64,000 nt of DNA from positions 70,121,429 to 70,185,428 of the forward strand of contig CM071570.1 in NCBI GenBank assembly GCA_036426205.1, read 5' to 3'. Position numbers and translations under genes: made by a program. Positions 36,893 through 47,846 of this stretch are shown one piece after another (positions within the stretch are counted from its first letter, which is position 1; each line of letters starts with the position of its first letter). The notes beneath the pieces are model-generated. The model made no database searches and was not told the DNA's origin. It saw only the letters and a program-made list of their open reading frames with translations. This DNA is from Ascaphus truei (taxonomy: Eukaryota > Chordata > Amphibia > Anura > Ascaphidae).

Positions 36893-37190
36893 TAGAAACC
36901 AAGGGTGAAATAGGACATGAAGTCTCACATATATGGAAAATGAGCATGTGTGTTGACCAAGTATTCATATCTGCCATTAACTTCTAGGTTTAAATTATAA
37001 TAAAATTCATATTCTTGTATACAAAAGAAAGCACAGTGTCATTTAAACTAGAATACTAGTATCAATGCATTCGTTAGACCTTTAGGGACTAAAGTTCCCA
37101 AAGAATAGATCCAAAGATTCACGAATGACAGAGTGTCTTAACCGTCACCACCCGTTTTGAGTCAGAAATTTGTTCTAATGCCAGCTATTC

Positions 37191-37484
37191 TCAAGCTCGT
37201 GGGATCCTTAGAATGTACCCCACGCGGCGAAATGTCTGGGACACTGTGATTGTAACACCTTTAATAATAGCTCTATGATGTTCCAGAAATCTAACCACCA
37301 GAGGACTGTTTGTACGTCCAATGTATTGTAGATTCCAGTGCATGACAGTACATACACTACATGTGTAGCTAGACAACTGATCTGACCTCTTGAGATGATG
37401 TACAAATCCATTCATAGAGGATTTAATGGAACTGCAAATAGTTAAATGTTTACACATGTGCATCTGATCTACACAATTTAACAT
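37191..37484 (-). pseudogene. Penelope-like element GIY-YIG endonuclease remnant
   Basis: In two overlapping minus-strand frames the domain reads VVYVLSC and then LQYIGRTNSPLVVRFLEH with RAIIKG. This is the VVY-L-C…YIG-T-PL-VR--EH pattern of the GIY-YIG endonuclease at the C-terminus of Penelope-like retroelements. A cysteine-containing run precedes it, as in that family. A frameshift lies between the VVYVLSC and YIGRT parts, so the copy is dead. No reverse-transcriptase part is readable upstream (37500-37900). Confidence 0.75.
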
Positions 37485-37989
37485 TACCTACAGACAGAGG
37501 AATGATGACTGAACCACCATAGAGCTCTCTCTAAGCTTACTAGGTGCTACTTGTTGTTTAACACTAATGGGCTTTACGAAACCACCTTGTTCCCTGGGAT
37601 GAGACATCATTAAGATAAGGACCACACATAAGTATTTTCCAGTGATTGTTGTAATCTTTGTTTATGACCAGATAGACCATTACATTTAGTAATAAACTTA
37701 ACCCCACTATTGCTAGATTCAGAAGTTTTAACCAATAATACCCATTTTTCCATCTCTCTGCTCTGACGATTAGATAAAGATTTCTTCAAATTTCTGTTCT
37801 ACTGGTCCCTGACTTTGGAATATGACATTTGACGTATCACACGTCAAATCTCTTGCAGCAAACAGAGACATAATTAGAGACATGAGCAGGAAAATTATTA
37901 AAAACCTTGTGGCTGCTTGGCAGTCGCCAGCTGTCAATATCCTGTCGCCCGGGGCGACCGGATTTGTTGAGCACTATAATAATAGTATA

Positions 37990-38029
<40 letters not shown>

Positions 38030-38347
38030 CATATATTTCACTATTAAGGTTATGGTGGGTAAAAAAAAGTGACTAACACCCTCCACAGTAAAGCATAAAG
38101 CAACTGTAAATATTCCTGTATATTCATTTGCATATCTTAGACAGGTCTGCAACCCTGTCTTTCACCATTATCACCCAGCAAACAGCACTTCCACTGCAGC
38201 AAGGGATTCTGGGAAATGACATGCAAATGAGCACACAGTGCCACTTTTTATCTCATGCTCACATTACATGAGCAACCCTTAGCCAATGCATGCTGCTTTA
38301 AACACAGCTTTTAAGCAAGGACTTGGGAGATGCAGTCAGTTAACCCA

Positions 38348-38390
38348 CTCACAGACATGTTTCAACCTTGATGGGTATCATCAGTGTGAG
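38348..38390 (-). ncRNA. Hammerhead ribozyme candidate, near-canonical (R1 unit 1)
   Basis: On the minus strand: CUCACA, then canonical CUGAUGA, helix II ACC-CAUCAA-GGU, then GAA, a palindromic ACAUGU (helix III formed between two molecules or within a dimer), C17, then UGUGAG, which is fully complementary to CUCACA. Predicted cleavage is between 38354 and 38353. The only core deviation is a U·U in place of the usual G-C pair next to the core of helix II. The decayed copy at 22125 keeps that pair (GACC/GGUC), which supports common descent from a functional ribozyme. Confidence 0.75.
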
Positions 38391-38751
38391 GTTGGCTTGC
38401 TGACATTTGCTCAAATGAGATAAGAGTAGGTAATCACCACCACTATTAAGGTTATGGTGGGTAAAAAAAAGTGACTAAAACCCTCCACATTAAAGCATAA
38501 AGCAAATGTAAATATTCCTGTATATTCATTTGCATGTCTTAGACAGGTCTGCAACCCTGTCTTTCACCATTATCACCCAGCAAACAGCACTTCCACTGCA
38601 GCAAGGGATTTTGGGAAATGACATGCAAATGAGCACACAGTGCCACTTTTTATCTCATGCTCACATTACATGAGCAACCCTTAGCCAATGCATGCTGCTT
38701 TAAACACAGCTTTTAAGCAAGGACTTGGGAGATGCAAAGTCAGTTAACCCA

Positions 38752-38794
38752 CTCACAGACATGTTTCAACCTTGATGGGTATCAACAGTGTGAG
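38752..38794 (-). ncRNA. Hammerhead-like core, unit 2, A6 changed
   Basis: It is the same as the unit 1 motif, with complementary CUCACA/UGUGAG and the ACAUGU palindrome, except that the box reads CUGUUGA. Loss of the conserved A6 should abolish cleavage. Confidence 0.65.
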
Positions 38795-38985
38795 ACTGGC
38801 TTGCTGACATTTGCTCAAATGAGATAAGAGTAGGTAAGACATGCAAATGAATATACAGGAATATTTACAGTTGCTTTATGCTTTACTGTGGAGGGTTTTA
38901 GTCACTTTTTTTTACCCACCATAACCTTAATAGTGGTGGTGATTACCTACTCTTATCTCATTTGAGCAAATGTCAGCAAACCAGC

Positions 38986-39028
38986 CTCACATTGATGATA
39001 CCCATCAAGGTTGAAACATGTCTGTGAG
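38986..39028 (+). ncRNA. Hammerhead-like core, inverted unit, C3 changed
   Basis: CTCACA, TTGATGA, helix II, GAA, ACATGT, C (39022), TGTGAG on the plus strand. C3 has become U while G8 is unchanged, which breaks the C3-G8 pair and probably weakens activity. Confidence 0.65.
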
Positions 39029-39556
39029 TGGGTTAACTGACTTTGCATCTCCCAAGTCCTTGCTTAAAAGCTGTGTTTAAAGCAGCATGCATTGGCTAAG
39101 GGTTGCTCATATAATGTGAGCATGAGATAAAAAGTGGCACTGTGTGCTCATTTGCATGTCATTTCCCAGAATCCCTTGCTGCAGTGGAAGTGCTGTTTGC
39201 TGGGTGATAATGGTGAAAGACAGGGTTGCAGACCTGTCTAAGACATGCAAATGAATATTTACAGTTGCTATATATATATTTTTTGTGACAAGAGAAAGCC
39301 ATAAACTGTCTGCATGAAACTTTCACATACAGTGTATTTATTTTTCCTAGGGAATGCAAAATTTCCTTATTTTAGCTATTCTTTTATTTTAATTCAGTAC
39401 TTTTACAAATAATGTATATTTGTAATTACGTGCAAGGAATGAATATGTGTTGTCTGAATGTTTATTGTTTGTTTCTGTCTTTTTCTGTACCATTAAAGAG
39501 CATTGTGTAGAATCCAAATACTCTTAACTAAAACAGATCTTGAGTGTTCTTTAAAT

Positions 39557-39906
39557 CAGCGGTGCGCAATCTGTGGGGCGCGACCCCCAGGGGGGGCGCG
39601 AGACTGCCGATGGGGGGCGCGGGGTTTACAGAGGCCCCGCGCGCTTCCCGAAGGCACTTAAATTAAGTGCCGGGGGAGCTGCAGGGCCTCTGTAAACCAT
39701 ACTTACCCGTGGCTCCGGCGGCTTCCTCCCGGCGTCGCCATGGCAACGCGGCGTCAAAATGACGCTGCGAGGTCATGTGACGTCACGTTGCTATGGCAAC
39801 GTGACGTCATTACGCCGGTGTGAGGGTAAATTGGGGTTGGGGGGGGGCGCGGGAGTGAGGGGACAGCCGGCAGGGGGGCGCAGGGAAAAAAGTTTGCGCC
39901 CCCCTG
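39557..39906. mobile_element. hAT-like MITE, 350 bp, GC-rich
   Basis: Ends CAGCGGTGCGCAA and TTTGCGCCCCCCTG are flanked by an exact 8-bp duplication CTTTAAAT (39549-39556 and 39907-39914). The interior is very GC-rich, with GACGTCA and CCATGGCAACG palindromes. The 39759-40199 open frame runs from this element into the exon and is not a real gene. Confidence 0.9.
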
Positions 39907-39964
39907 CTTTAAATGACATGTCACTATCACTCTATTTCACTGACCAAATGTTGCTCTTTTTCAG

Positions 39965-40160
39965 TCGGTGTGTTTGCCCTGGCACAAATCCTGTCTGTCG
40001 AGACCAGCCATACAGTATTGTCCACAAGTACATGAGTATCCGGTCAAACAGAGCAGTACCTTCTGACATCTTTCAAATCCAGGCCACTATGATCTACTCT
40101 AATACAGTCAATACATTTAGGATTAAATCTGGAAATGAGAATGCAGATTTTTACCTACGG
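39965..40160 (+). CDS. efemp1: EFEMP1 exon: start of fibulin C-terminal module
   Basis: This 196-bp exon has acceptor GCTCTTTTTCAG and donor GTAAGT. Its first base completes a codon begun in the previous exon, and it ends in phase 0. It encodes [19 protein letters not shown], then [20 protein letters not shown] and [17 protein letters not shown]. This is the fibulin-type C-terminal module shared by EFEMP1, EFEMP2 and the fibulins, and the match to EFEMP1 ([26 protein letters not shown]) is very close. The exon is intact. A hAT MITE ends 58 bp upstream, so the polypyrimidine tract and branch site lie within the short remaining gap. Confidence 0.97.
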
Positions 40161-41349
40161 GTAAGTAATTTCTCATTTTTATGTATATTTATTAAGTGAA
40201 TACTTACACAAAGGTTCATCAAGATAGTTATCAAGAAGACGGTTAGGGACTCACTGTAAATATTTGAGATTACTGCCTTTTTTTTAGTCCACAAAGAATT
40301 ATTGATATATTTAATTATTTGTAAAGAACTAAGCAAGAACTAGAACTCCTTGTTACTGGCTGGGTCACTTAGGGGGCAATTCTATATTGTCTGAGCTGTT
40401 TTTGACTGAAAGTTCACTTTGGACTTCAAAGGGGCATTTCGGCAGAAAACAACTCAGACAGCTGCTTCGGACAATAAAGAATAAGGCCCTAATCCCTTTC
40501 TTTTCCCCATATCTGTTCACTTTATATTTATAGATACAGTTCTCCCAAAAATATTCGTATGGAAAAACTTAGAAAACCCCAACACTCTTTGGGAGCATTG
40601 TCACAAGGAAACTCCCATTGACTTCAATGGGAGTTTCCATGTGATAGTGCTCTGATCGGCAGTTTCATGAATAGCGCCCTTAGGCATATAAAACCATCTG
40701 TTTACCTTTTGTCTTTCCATCTCTCTTCAGAAATAATAAAATAATGTTACATTAAATGGATCTGATTCTTTAAATAAGGATTCAAGGAATTATCATTGTA
40801 GAAAGCATGAAAGCTGCTGTTTTTTTATGCATTTATTTATCCCTTTAATGTGTGCATCAATACAATCCACACAGTGATATGTAATTAGCTAAGTTGCTGA
40901 TCGATCTGTTCTCCCGAGATCGATCTGCGAAGATTCAGCTTGAGGGTTCACTAAATGACTTAATCTTTGGTCCTCTTCTGATGTACTGACAAAGTTCTGT
41001 GGGGAAGATCATGTTACCAGGCAGTCACTAGATACAATTGGTGCACTGCTAGAGAGAAGGCAGAGCTCAAAAAGGGGTGTGCCAGAGCCTGTTTCAGAAG
41101 AGGAAGGGGATGGGACTTTGTAAATGGTTGCTATAGAAACAAAAAAGGCTTATTACATTATAATACATTAAAATTTAATTCAGAGTTGTTTTTAAAAATA
41201 AAATGCTACAAGTATTTTCTCATAGTACAGAACTGATTGTTTTTTTAACACAGTTTTTCTAACACAGTAGGAAACTGTTTGGTCTGTACAGTAGCTTGAA
41301 ACATGTCATGCAGTTAAACTGAGTTGGTGAATTGCACATTTAATTTAAC

Positions 41350-41640
41350 AACTCTAACCCAACAACTTTATTTAATATGGCGCTTTTCCCTCAATGGGAA
41401 TCGATTTGCTTCACACGGTTACAAAATAGCAGACAAGCTGTATACAGAATTTTACAGGTACTATCTCCTTGCTTCGACAAACTTACAATCAATGTTTTGG
41501 CGTCCGAGGCACAGGGAGATAATTTTAACCCAGGTAACAAAGGGTTGACACTGGGACTGAAACCAGGCCCCCCTGCTTCATAGTCAGTATCATTGTTTTC
41601 AGAGGCAGTGACCCTATTACTTAGCCACTCCTTCAGTGGC
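41350..41640 (-). repeat. tRNA-derived (CORE/MIR-like) SINE
   Basis: On the minus strand it starts GAGTGGCTAAGTAATAGGGTC, has a B-box-like CCTGGTTTCAGTCCCAG, and later CTCCCTGTGCCTCGG, which resembles the CORE-SINE motif, ending GCGCCATATTAAATAAAG. Confidence 0.6.
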
Positions 41641-41879
41641 TACTTACAGATGTAACCAGACTTGCTGTTCCCATGAACGTGGCAAAAAAGCAAAATACTG
41701 CAGCCCCGGAGTAGGAAAAAATTGCAGATGCACGTGGGGGTCGATACTTCCATATTCGACTTCCCACTGTGGTTATCCCTGCTGTGGGGGGTGCCTGTTG
41801 CATTCACACGGCTTTCCTAGGCAGCAGGAAAAGTTAGTCTGGTTAAATCTGAATCACCACTTTATGCTCAAAAGCAAGA

Positions 41880-42302
41880 AAATAAATCCTTTTTGGTTAG
41901 TGCGCTCTTAATACTTAACCACTTCTTATCTTTCCCTGGGCAGGATAAATTGACAAGCTAATCCTCTCATGGTACCAATAATTAAAACATAACTTTTAAT
42001 TCACTACATGTTAAAAATAATAGTTTAACAAAGAGAACACTGCGCTTAATATTTACAAGTGACAATAAAAATATATTATATATAAAAAGTGATTATCCCG
42101 TTCTTAGTTATTTCCCTGTCTGTTCTAAATGTTCCACAATGTTCTCTTTGTTAAACAATTATTTTTAACATGTCATGATTTAAAATCTATATTTTAATTG
42201 TTAATGCCATGAGAGGATCATTTTGACAATCTATCCTGCCCAGGGAAAGACAATACTGTAAAAGGTTACGTTTTAAGAGCGCACCAACCAAAAGTGGTTG
42301 GT
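41880..42302. repeat. Palindromic MITE-like repeat
   Basis: Arms at about 41880-42045 and 42130-42302 are imperfect reverse complements, for example CTTTCCCTGGGCAGGATA and TATCCTGCCCAGGGAAAG. No target duplication is clear. Confidence 0.7.
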
Positions 42303-42394
42303 GTTTAAGTGGTCTCTCTCCAAATCCTCAGGTAGCACCACCTCAGCATCTTAAAGAGGCGATCCAAGCCATTTTTTACATGTATTTTTCATTG

Positions 42395-42660
42395 TTTTAA
42401 GTACAGCATTGAAGCAGGGGGCCTCCGGAGCTGAACCCCATTAATTTCATCTCGGGGGATTCCCTGATTCTGGAGGAACTTCCCTCCATAGAGAGAGCCG
42501 GTAGCCACTCTGGGGTTCACTATATGCCTGCATTTCAAGGCTGCCTGGCTCTGTGGCCCCATAGGAAGCTGTAATGTCATTAGGTGCGGCTTCATATTGG
42601 CCCATGTGACAAGGAAGCTGAAAACGGCAGAAAGCTGCAGGAGATACCGGAACTCAGAAC
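42395..42660. repeat. Interspersed repeat (Family G)
   Basis: It shares GGAGCTGAA and CCATAGGAAGCTGTAATGTCAT-like blocks with 9365-9670 and GGAGATACCGG with 46208-46525. Confidence 0.5.
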
Positions 42661-43579
42661 TGTATTAAAAAAACTAAAATGGCTTGGCCTGCCTCTAACA
42701 CAAGCTCAGTACAAAAACATAGGTAGAGCAAGGTTTGTGCGCAGTTTTGTTTATTGTAGAGCTGTATTAACCAGCGTGACATGAAATTGGTTAGAATCTG
42801 TGTAACAATAATGTTACAACAGAACTGAAAGCCAAATAAAGGGGTCTGGGGGTTTGATGTATCAACGTAAAGAAAGTGCACATAGAAGTTTGTTTTACTG
42901 CATTACTTCATTACCTGCACAACTTTAAGCACAGACCTTGATACGTTGCTACAAAGAGACGCAAGATGAAAATGACATAATTGACGCATCACCACTGGTG
43001 TATCAAGACATTAGTGAGGCAAAACCGGTGTATTTTCCCGAAATCCTCCTTATCTGAAGTAGATTAAGTCTAAAATTCAGCATCAGATGGAAGAAACTGT
43101 TCTTACATATACCGCAGCTCTGCTCCAGAAAACAGAGTAGTGCATCTAAACACATTTTCTTCATGTTGTTAATGTTGACACAAAGACCCCTAAAGAGTTT
43201 AGGTATGGAAAGTGGTCTGACATTTTCTTTTCAAACACTTGCTCTATTTAAAACATCATTACAGCTTTGCCTCCTCGCCAGTCTGATCTTTGGTACTACA
43301 AAACTCAATTAGAAAAACAATCATCAATTACAATAAATAGTATAGAAATAAGCAATGTCAGACTGCTTTTCTGTGAGCTAACATGATACCACTGTAGCTG
43401 CTAACAGGTTAAGTAGACATCAATGTTTTTTAATGCATAAAAAATATCCTTCCTATGGTAATCCTACAAAAGGGTATCACACATATTAAGTTTACAATAG
43501 AGTATCAGGATATTGTTAAGCATTAATATAAGTGAGAATTCTATTCATAGATTCATTCATATTGTATTCTGTTTTGCAG

Positions 43580-43741
43580 CACACAAGTGGAGTGAGTGCA
43601 ATGCTTGTCCTTATAAAACCATTAACTGGACCAAGAGAATACATCGTAGATCTGGAAATGGTGACTGTCAACAGCTTAATGAACTACCGTACAAGTTCCA
43701 TACTACGGTTAACAATAATTGTTGGGCCTTATCCATTTTAG
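43580..43741 (+). CDS. efemp1: EFEMP1 terminal coding exon
   Basis: Acceptor TTCTGTTTTGCAG. The exon starts in phase 0 and stops at TAG 43739-43741, giving 53 residues. It begins [20 protein letters not shown], continues [11 protein letters not shown], and ends [17 protein letters not shown]. This is the C-terminal end of EFEMP1, whose human form ends IIVGPFSF with the same length. The exon is intact. Confidence 0.97.
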   Translation, partial: HTSGVSAMLVLIKPLTGPREYIVDLEMVTVNSLMNYRTSSILRLTIIVGPYPF

Positions 43742-45745
43742 CGATTTGCCCAATAACACAACACTGGAATCAGCCAAATAATATAATCTACAATACATCA
43801 CTTTTATTTTATTTATAGATTTTCTTTGTTTGAAACACCCTGAAAATGTAATCTATGCACTTACATGTTTAAGTACAAATGTATCTATAGAACAGTTTTA
43901 CATAAGTGCTGTATCCATACAGTAGTATCAAGCCATTAAAACATTTGTTGTTACCTGGAATTTTAAATAACATTGTTTTATTAGCCAAATATCTAATCAA
44001 TCAAAACAATTGAGCTAATTAGACTTATAGGTTGTATTATGTAAATACTTTACCAGTAGTACTAATGTTATTTCTATCATTGAAATTGTGTCGCTCCTTT
44101 CCTTACTTTACTGAAATCTTATTATAAATATTGAAGAGCAATGGTGAGATGACACATAATGAGAATTGAGGAAGCTATATACCTCCCAAACTGGCCAAAT
44201 ACAATAACATTGACACATTTTGAGTCATCTGAAATGTGCCTGTTAACATCTATGCATCATGGTCTGTTTTTCCATTATGGGAAGTGGGTATATATGGAGT
44301 AGAAAAAGTTAGGAACAAAGTTACCTGACTGTAATTTTTTTTACTATTTTTTACAATCTAATACATTATACTAAAGTGCTAAACCAGTGGAAACATGTCC
44401 AGAGATCTCAGTTGCATGCAGAGTTGTGCAAATGTCATACATTTTACAAAGCACTATTTTCCACGACGTTTCGTGAAAATGGCACTTTTGTCTGCAACAT
44501 TTAGAGAAATGAAATGGTAATGGCAGTATAGAAAGGACCAGGTGACCTTGCATATTGACTTTTAATGTTTTTTAGGCAAAGCTTGCTGATTTTTTTTTTT
44601 TTTTTTTTCAAAAAACTAAATTCTGCCAGGTTTGTGAACTTTGGCGACTTTTTCACATATCTCTAATGATGTTTTTCAAGAACACATTTCAAGAAAATTA
44701 ATAATGTCACTCTCCAAGGCATCAATAATACTAGAGATGTGCAAACTCGTCCACGTTTTTTAAGCTCGAAAATGTTGCGTTAGAGAACTGGGACATATGT
44801 TTTTTAATTCATTTAAATATACTTAGCAAACTTACGACAACATTTACAGTAGCACGTCTCAAAATAATACTCGACAATACACTGAACCCACCAATTCTAC
44901 AATGATTTCTATTGGTAAATTACTATTTTTTATATTTCCATTGTATATAGGAAGTGTACTTGTATTAATACTGTACCAAATGATTTGGACATTTTTAAGA
45001 TTCAATAGTTTAGTTGAAGCTTTGTTTACCATGTGCAAAAATCAGCATTATGAGCAATAGCCAAAGACTTTGTAGCTGATGACCAAAGCATAGCTTTTCT
45101 CTTTATACAAAATCTTTTTTGTCTGTCAGAAAAAAAAATATTTTTGAATATAAAATCAAAAGAAACTTGCATAGATAACCATTACATTAAAAAAAAATTG
45201 GATGCAAAATACATTTCCCATGTAGCATTAAGGCATCAATGCCCATATTTACTAAGCAGCACTATACCATAAAACACATTCCGATACTGGAAGACCCCTT
45301 ACAGCTCAACCAAGTGAATAGAGTATAGCACTACAAAGAACAGCAAGTATGAGCCCAAATAAATACTTATATTGATTACCAAAATATACCATGTAAAGTA
45401 TAAAACTGATATAAGTTCCACATTTCAAAATAAGCTCTGCATAAACAGAGCACATCTTTGTGCTTTTAGATGACATTACCTAGCTAGATAAATGAAATAT
45501 ACTTTTATTTACACATTCATGGGCATGTTATGTTGGTTCATCTCCAATCTTCTCCACAAATTGTTATATTCCTCTAAAATGTACTCAATTTCATGTCTAT
45601 GTTTCTACGTATATTATTTGAGATTTGTATGTTTTAAAGCTAATTCCATAATTTTTTTGTTAATGTCTGGGCGTTGTTAAAACTGTTACGGTTTTTTACT
45701 TTGATGTACAAAGTTTTTCTTAAAATAAATGTTAAACTAACATCT
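43742..45745 (+). other. efemp1: Probable EFEMP1 3' untranslated region
   Basis: A/T-rich, repeat-free sequence follows the stop codon. The first strong AATAAA is at 45724-45729 (TTAAAATAAATG), suggesting polyadenylation near 45745 and a 3' UTR of about 2 kb. An ATTAAA at about 43936 could give a much shorter form. Confidence 0.55.
45724..45729 (+). terminator. efemp1: Candidate EFEMP1 poly(A) signal
   Basis: Canonical AATAAA, about 2 kb after the stop codon. Confidence 0.5.
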
Positions 45746-47447
45746 ACTTACATGGTCATTGTTTTCTATGAAATGCTTTTTTTTATGTCCCCCTTATCAT
45801 ATTTGTAAGTATGTAAAGCATTAGAGCAATAGATACACACTTAAGCATTCCTAATCAGATGACGTGTGTGATAATGTAGTGGAATAATAAAAGTTTTATA
45901 TGTTAAATTCAGGCATTACAATATAAATTATGCCAATCCGTATTACATACTGTTTGCAAGTCTAAAGGGTCAATTCTGTAAGCCTTCACTAAAAAAAAAT
46001 CACAGGGCCGGTTACGCCGCCAGTTTTTTGAGCGTTGCTATCACAGTATTCAGAAAGCCTCGATTACCTGTGAGAGCAAAATTCCCAAAACGGGCGAGTA
46101 GTCGGCGACGTGATGATCGCCTCTCTCAAAAGGGCTCATCCGGCGATTTGTTCCAGCTGTAGAGAGAGCTGCACAGAGTGCCGCCTCTCCCTGCGCATAT
46201 CTCGTCAGTGATCAAAAGATTTTAATATAAATTTGAATACCCCTGTAGCTGAGCAGGGAGTCTCCGGAGCAGAACAGTGTTAATTTGAAGTCCGGGGACT
46301 CCCTGCTCCCTGAGATACAGACCTCGTTATGGGGTGCCTGGGTTCTCCAATGCATTTTATTCCCACGGTCACGTGACGCGAGACATTTAAATGCATAGGA
46401 GATACCGGCATCCCATAATGGGGCCTGTATCTCGGGAAGCAGGGGGTCACTGGACCTGAAATCAATGCTGTTCTGCTCCGGTGACCCCCTGCTCAACTAC
46501 ACTAGTATTAAAATGTATATTAAAACAGCTTCATTACTTTAGCAGCTAGCCGCTAAGGCAATGAAGGGGTTAAACCTAGACTGTTTCTTGGGGTAGATGA
46601 TGGTAGTAGTCCCAGGGTTGGTGCTTAGACCTGGCTGGAAGGTTGCGGGGTGGTGTTAACCCCTTCACTACCATAGCTGTGGGAACTGCTATGGTAATGA
46701 AGGGGTTAACCAGTTCCGCTGCCCCCCGGAAGGCCTAAACATCCATCCTTGGGGCTACTACACCCTTCACCCAATCCCTCTACCCCCAAGAAACAAAAAT
46801 AAACACAACAACCCTACTACCCACCTCCTCTAGCCCCCACGAACGCCCACAACACATATAGTACATTAATGGGCAAAATAACTATTAGCTAGATATGGAT
46901 TAATAGCTCATTTGCCCATTATAAAATAAAACATTAACCAGCCAGCATAAATAAAGTAAATAAAACTTTCTACTTACCCCTGCCATCATGAAGGGCGTCC
47001 TCGTCAGCATACTGCATGTCCTCCGTTGCTAGCAAGAGTACATGAAAAAATACAATCTAATGGCCCCTAACCCCTTAATCACCTTAGCGATTAATGAGAG
47101 AGGGGTTAACCGCTAAGGTAATGAAGGGGTTAACTCCACCCACCACCACCCCTCGCAAAGCCTAAACCCCTATGACGGGCCAAATACCACCTTCACCCAC
47201 CCCTGCTACCCACAATAAACATGGCACTGGTAGTTAACCCCTTCATTGCCTTAGCGGTCAGCCGTTAAGGTAATGAAGTTGCCTGTAAATGCATTTTTAT
47301 TGCATGGGATGCATGCTGGAGGTCTCTGGTTCTGATCTTAATGGGTATCAGCTCCGGAAACTCCCGGCATCAATCCGATGCAGGAAAAATGTATTTTTTT
47401 TTAAAGTCCTCTCTCGCCGCCTTCTCATCAGGATTTCCACAGCCTCA
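45746..47447. other. Intergenic repeats after EFEMP1
   Basis: A CpG-containing repeat lies at about 45965-46200. A palindromic Family G element lies at 46208-46525, with GAGCAGGGAGTCTCCGGAGC near one end and its complement near the other. From 46540 to 47290 a GGTTAACCCCTTCATTACC-like module and its complement recur at least five times with short hairpins (TTAGCGGT…CCGTTAAGG). No gene is present. Confidence 0.65.
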
Positions 47448-47795
47448 GTAGGTAAGAAAAATTAGGGTGCTCAATCCCCAGGTAATTTCATCCAATATAA
47501 AATGCAATATAGCACTATCCCTGGAGACACCAGTGGGAGAGGGTAGGTAAACCATAGACCTCTAAGTAACCAAATGACGTTTGTCAATACTCAACTATAA
47601 CAGTCTAAACCATAAGACCCACTCACGTCATCTCCAGGAGTGATTGCTGGCGTGCCAGCCAAAGGGAATCCAAAGTCCAGATGCAGCAAGTAGAAAAAAC
47701 GAATGGCGCACAGCCAGGGAGCCAGGTGTAAAGCAGAAAAAGTACCTTTATTCAGTGCATGGTTGGAGACAAATTCACCCCTTGGGGGACAAAAG

Positions 47796-47846
47796 CAGGC
47801 ACCTCCTATGCGTTTCGGACCAGCAGGTCCTTTATCAAGGAGTCTG
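47796..47846 (-). ncRNA. Hammerhead-like motif, left arm
   Basis: Minus strand: CTCC, TTGATAA, A, perfect helix II GGACC-TGCT-GGTCC, GAA, ACGCAT, A, GGAG. CTCC pairs with GGAG. One base of the ACGCGT palindrome seen in the other arm is changed. Confidence 0.55.

Larger units (their letters stand above)
38041..39271. repeat. R1 repeat: two direct units plus an inverted unit
   Basis: Unit 1 starts at 38041 and unit 2 at 38443 (period 402) in the same direction. From about 38837 to 39271 a little more than one unit follows in reverse, so the block can fold into a hairpin with arms of about 400 bp. Seven exact ATGCAAAT octamers occur, in both orientations (38126, 38221, 38528, 38623, 38841, 39150 and 39244). 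Each unit carries a hammerhead-like core. The family also occurs at 20376-22419. Confidence 0.9.
35342..39964 (+). other. efemp1: EFEMP1 intron
   Basis: This intron is about 4.6 kb. It holds a short LINE/SINE tail (about 36110-36200), a LINE fragment (36803), a Penelope-like endonuclease remnant (37191), (AT)n at 37995-38026, the R1 palindromic tandem array (38041-39271) and a hAT MITE (39557-39906) that ends 58 bp before the next exon. Confidence 0.85.
40161..43579 (+). other. efemp1: EFEMP1 last intron
   Basis: This 3419-bp intron contains a perfect short hairpin (AACTCCCATTGAC…, about 40610-40637), a CORE-SINE-like repeat (41350-41640), a palindromic MITE-like repeat (41880-42302) and a Family G repeat (42395-42660). 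Confidence 0.85.

Noticed and set aside
37200..37240. GGCGAAATGTCTGGGAC on the plus strand near the Penelope remnant, hammerhead-like
   Set aside because: It lies opposite the coding strand, has no CUGANGA box before it and no matching helix I.
39759..40199. 146-codon ORF overlapping the EFEMP1 exon
   Set aside because: It starts inside a hAT MITE, runs through the splice acceptor and only then enters the exon. The real coding part is 39965-40160.
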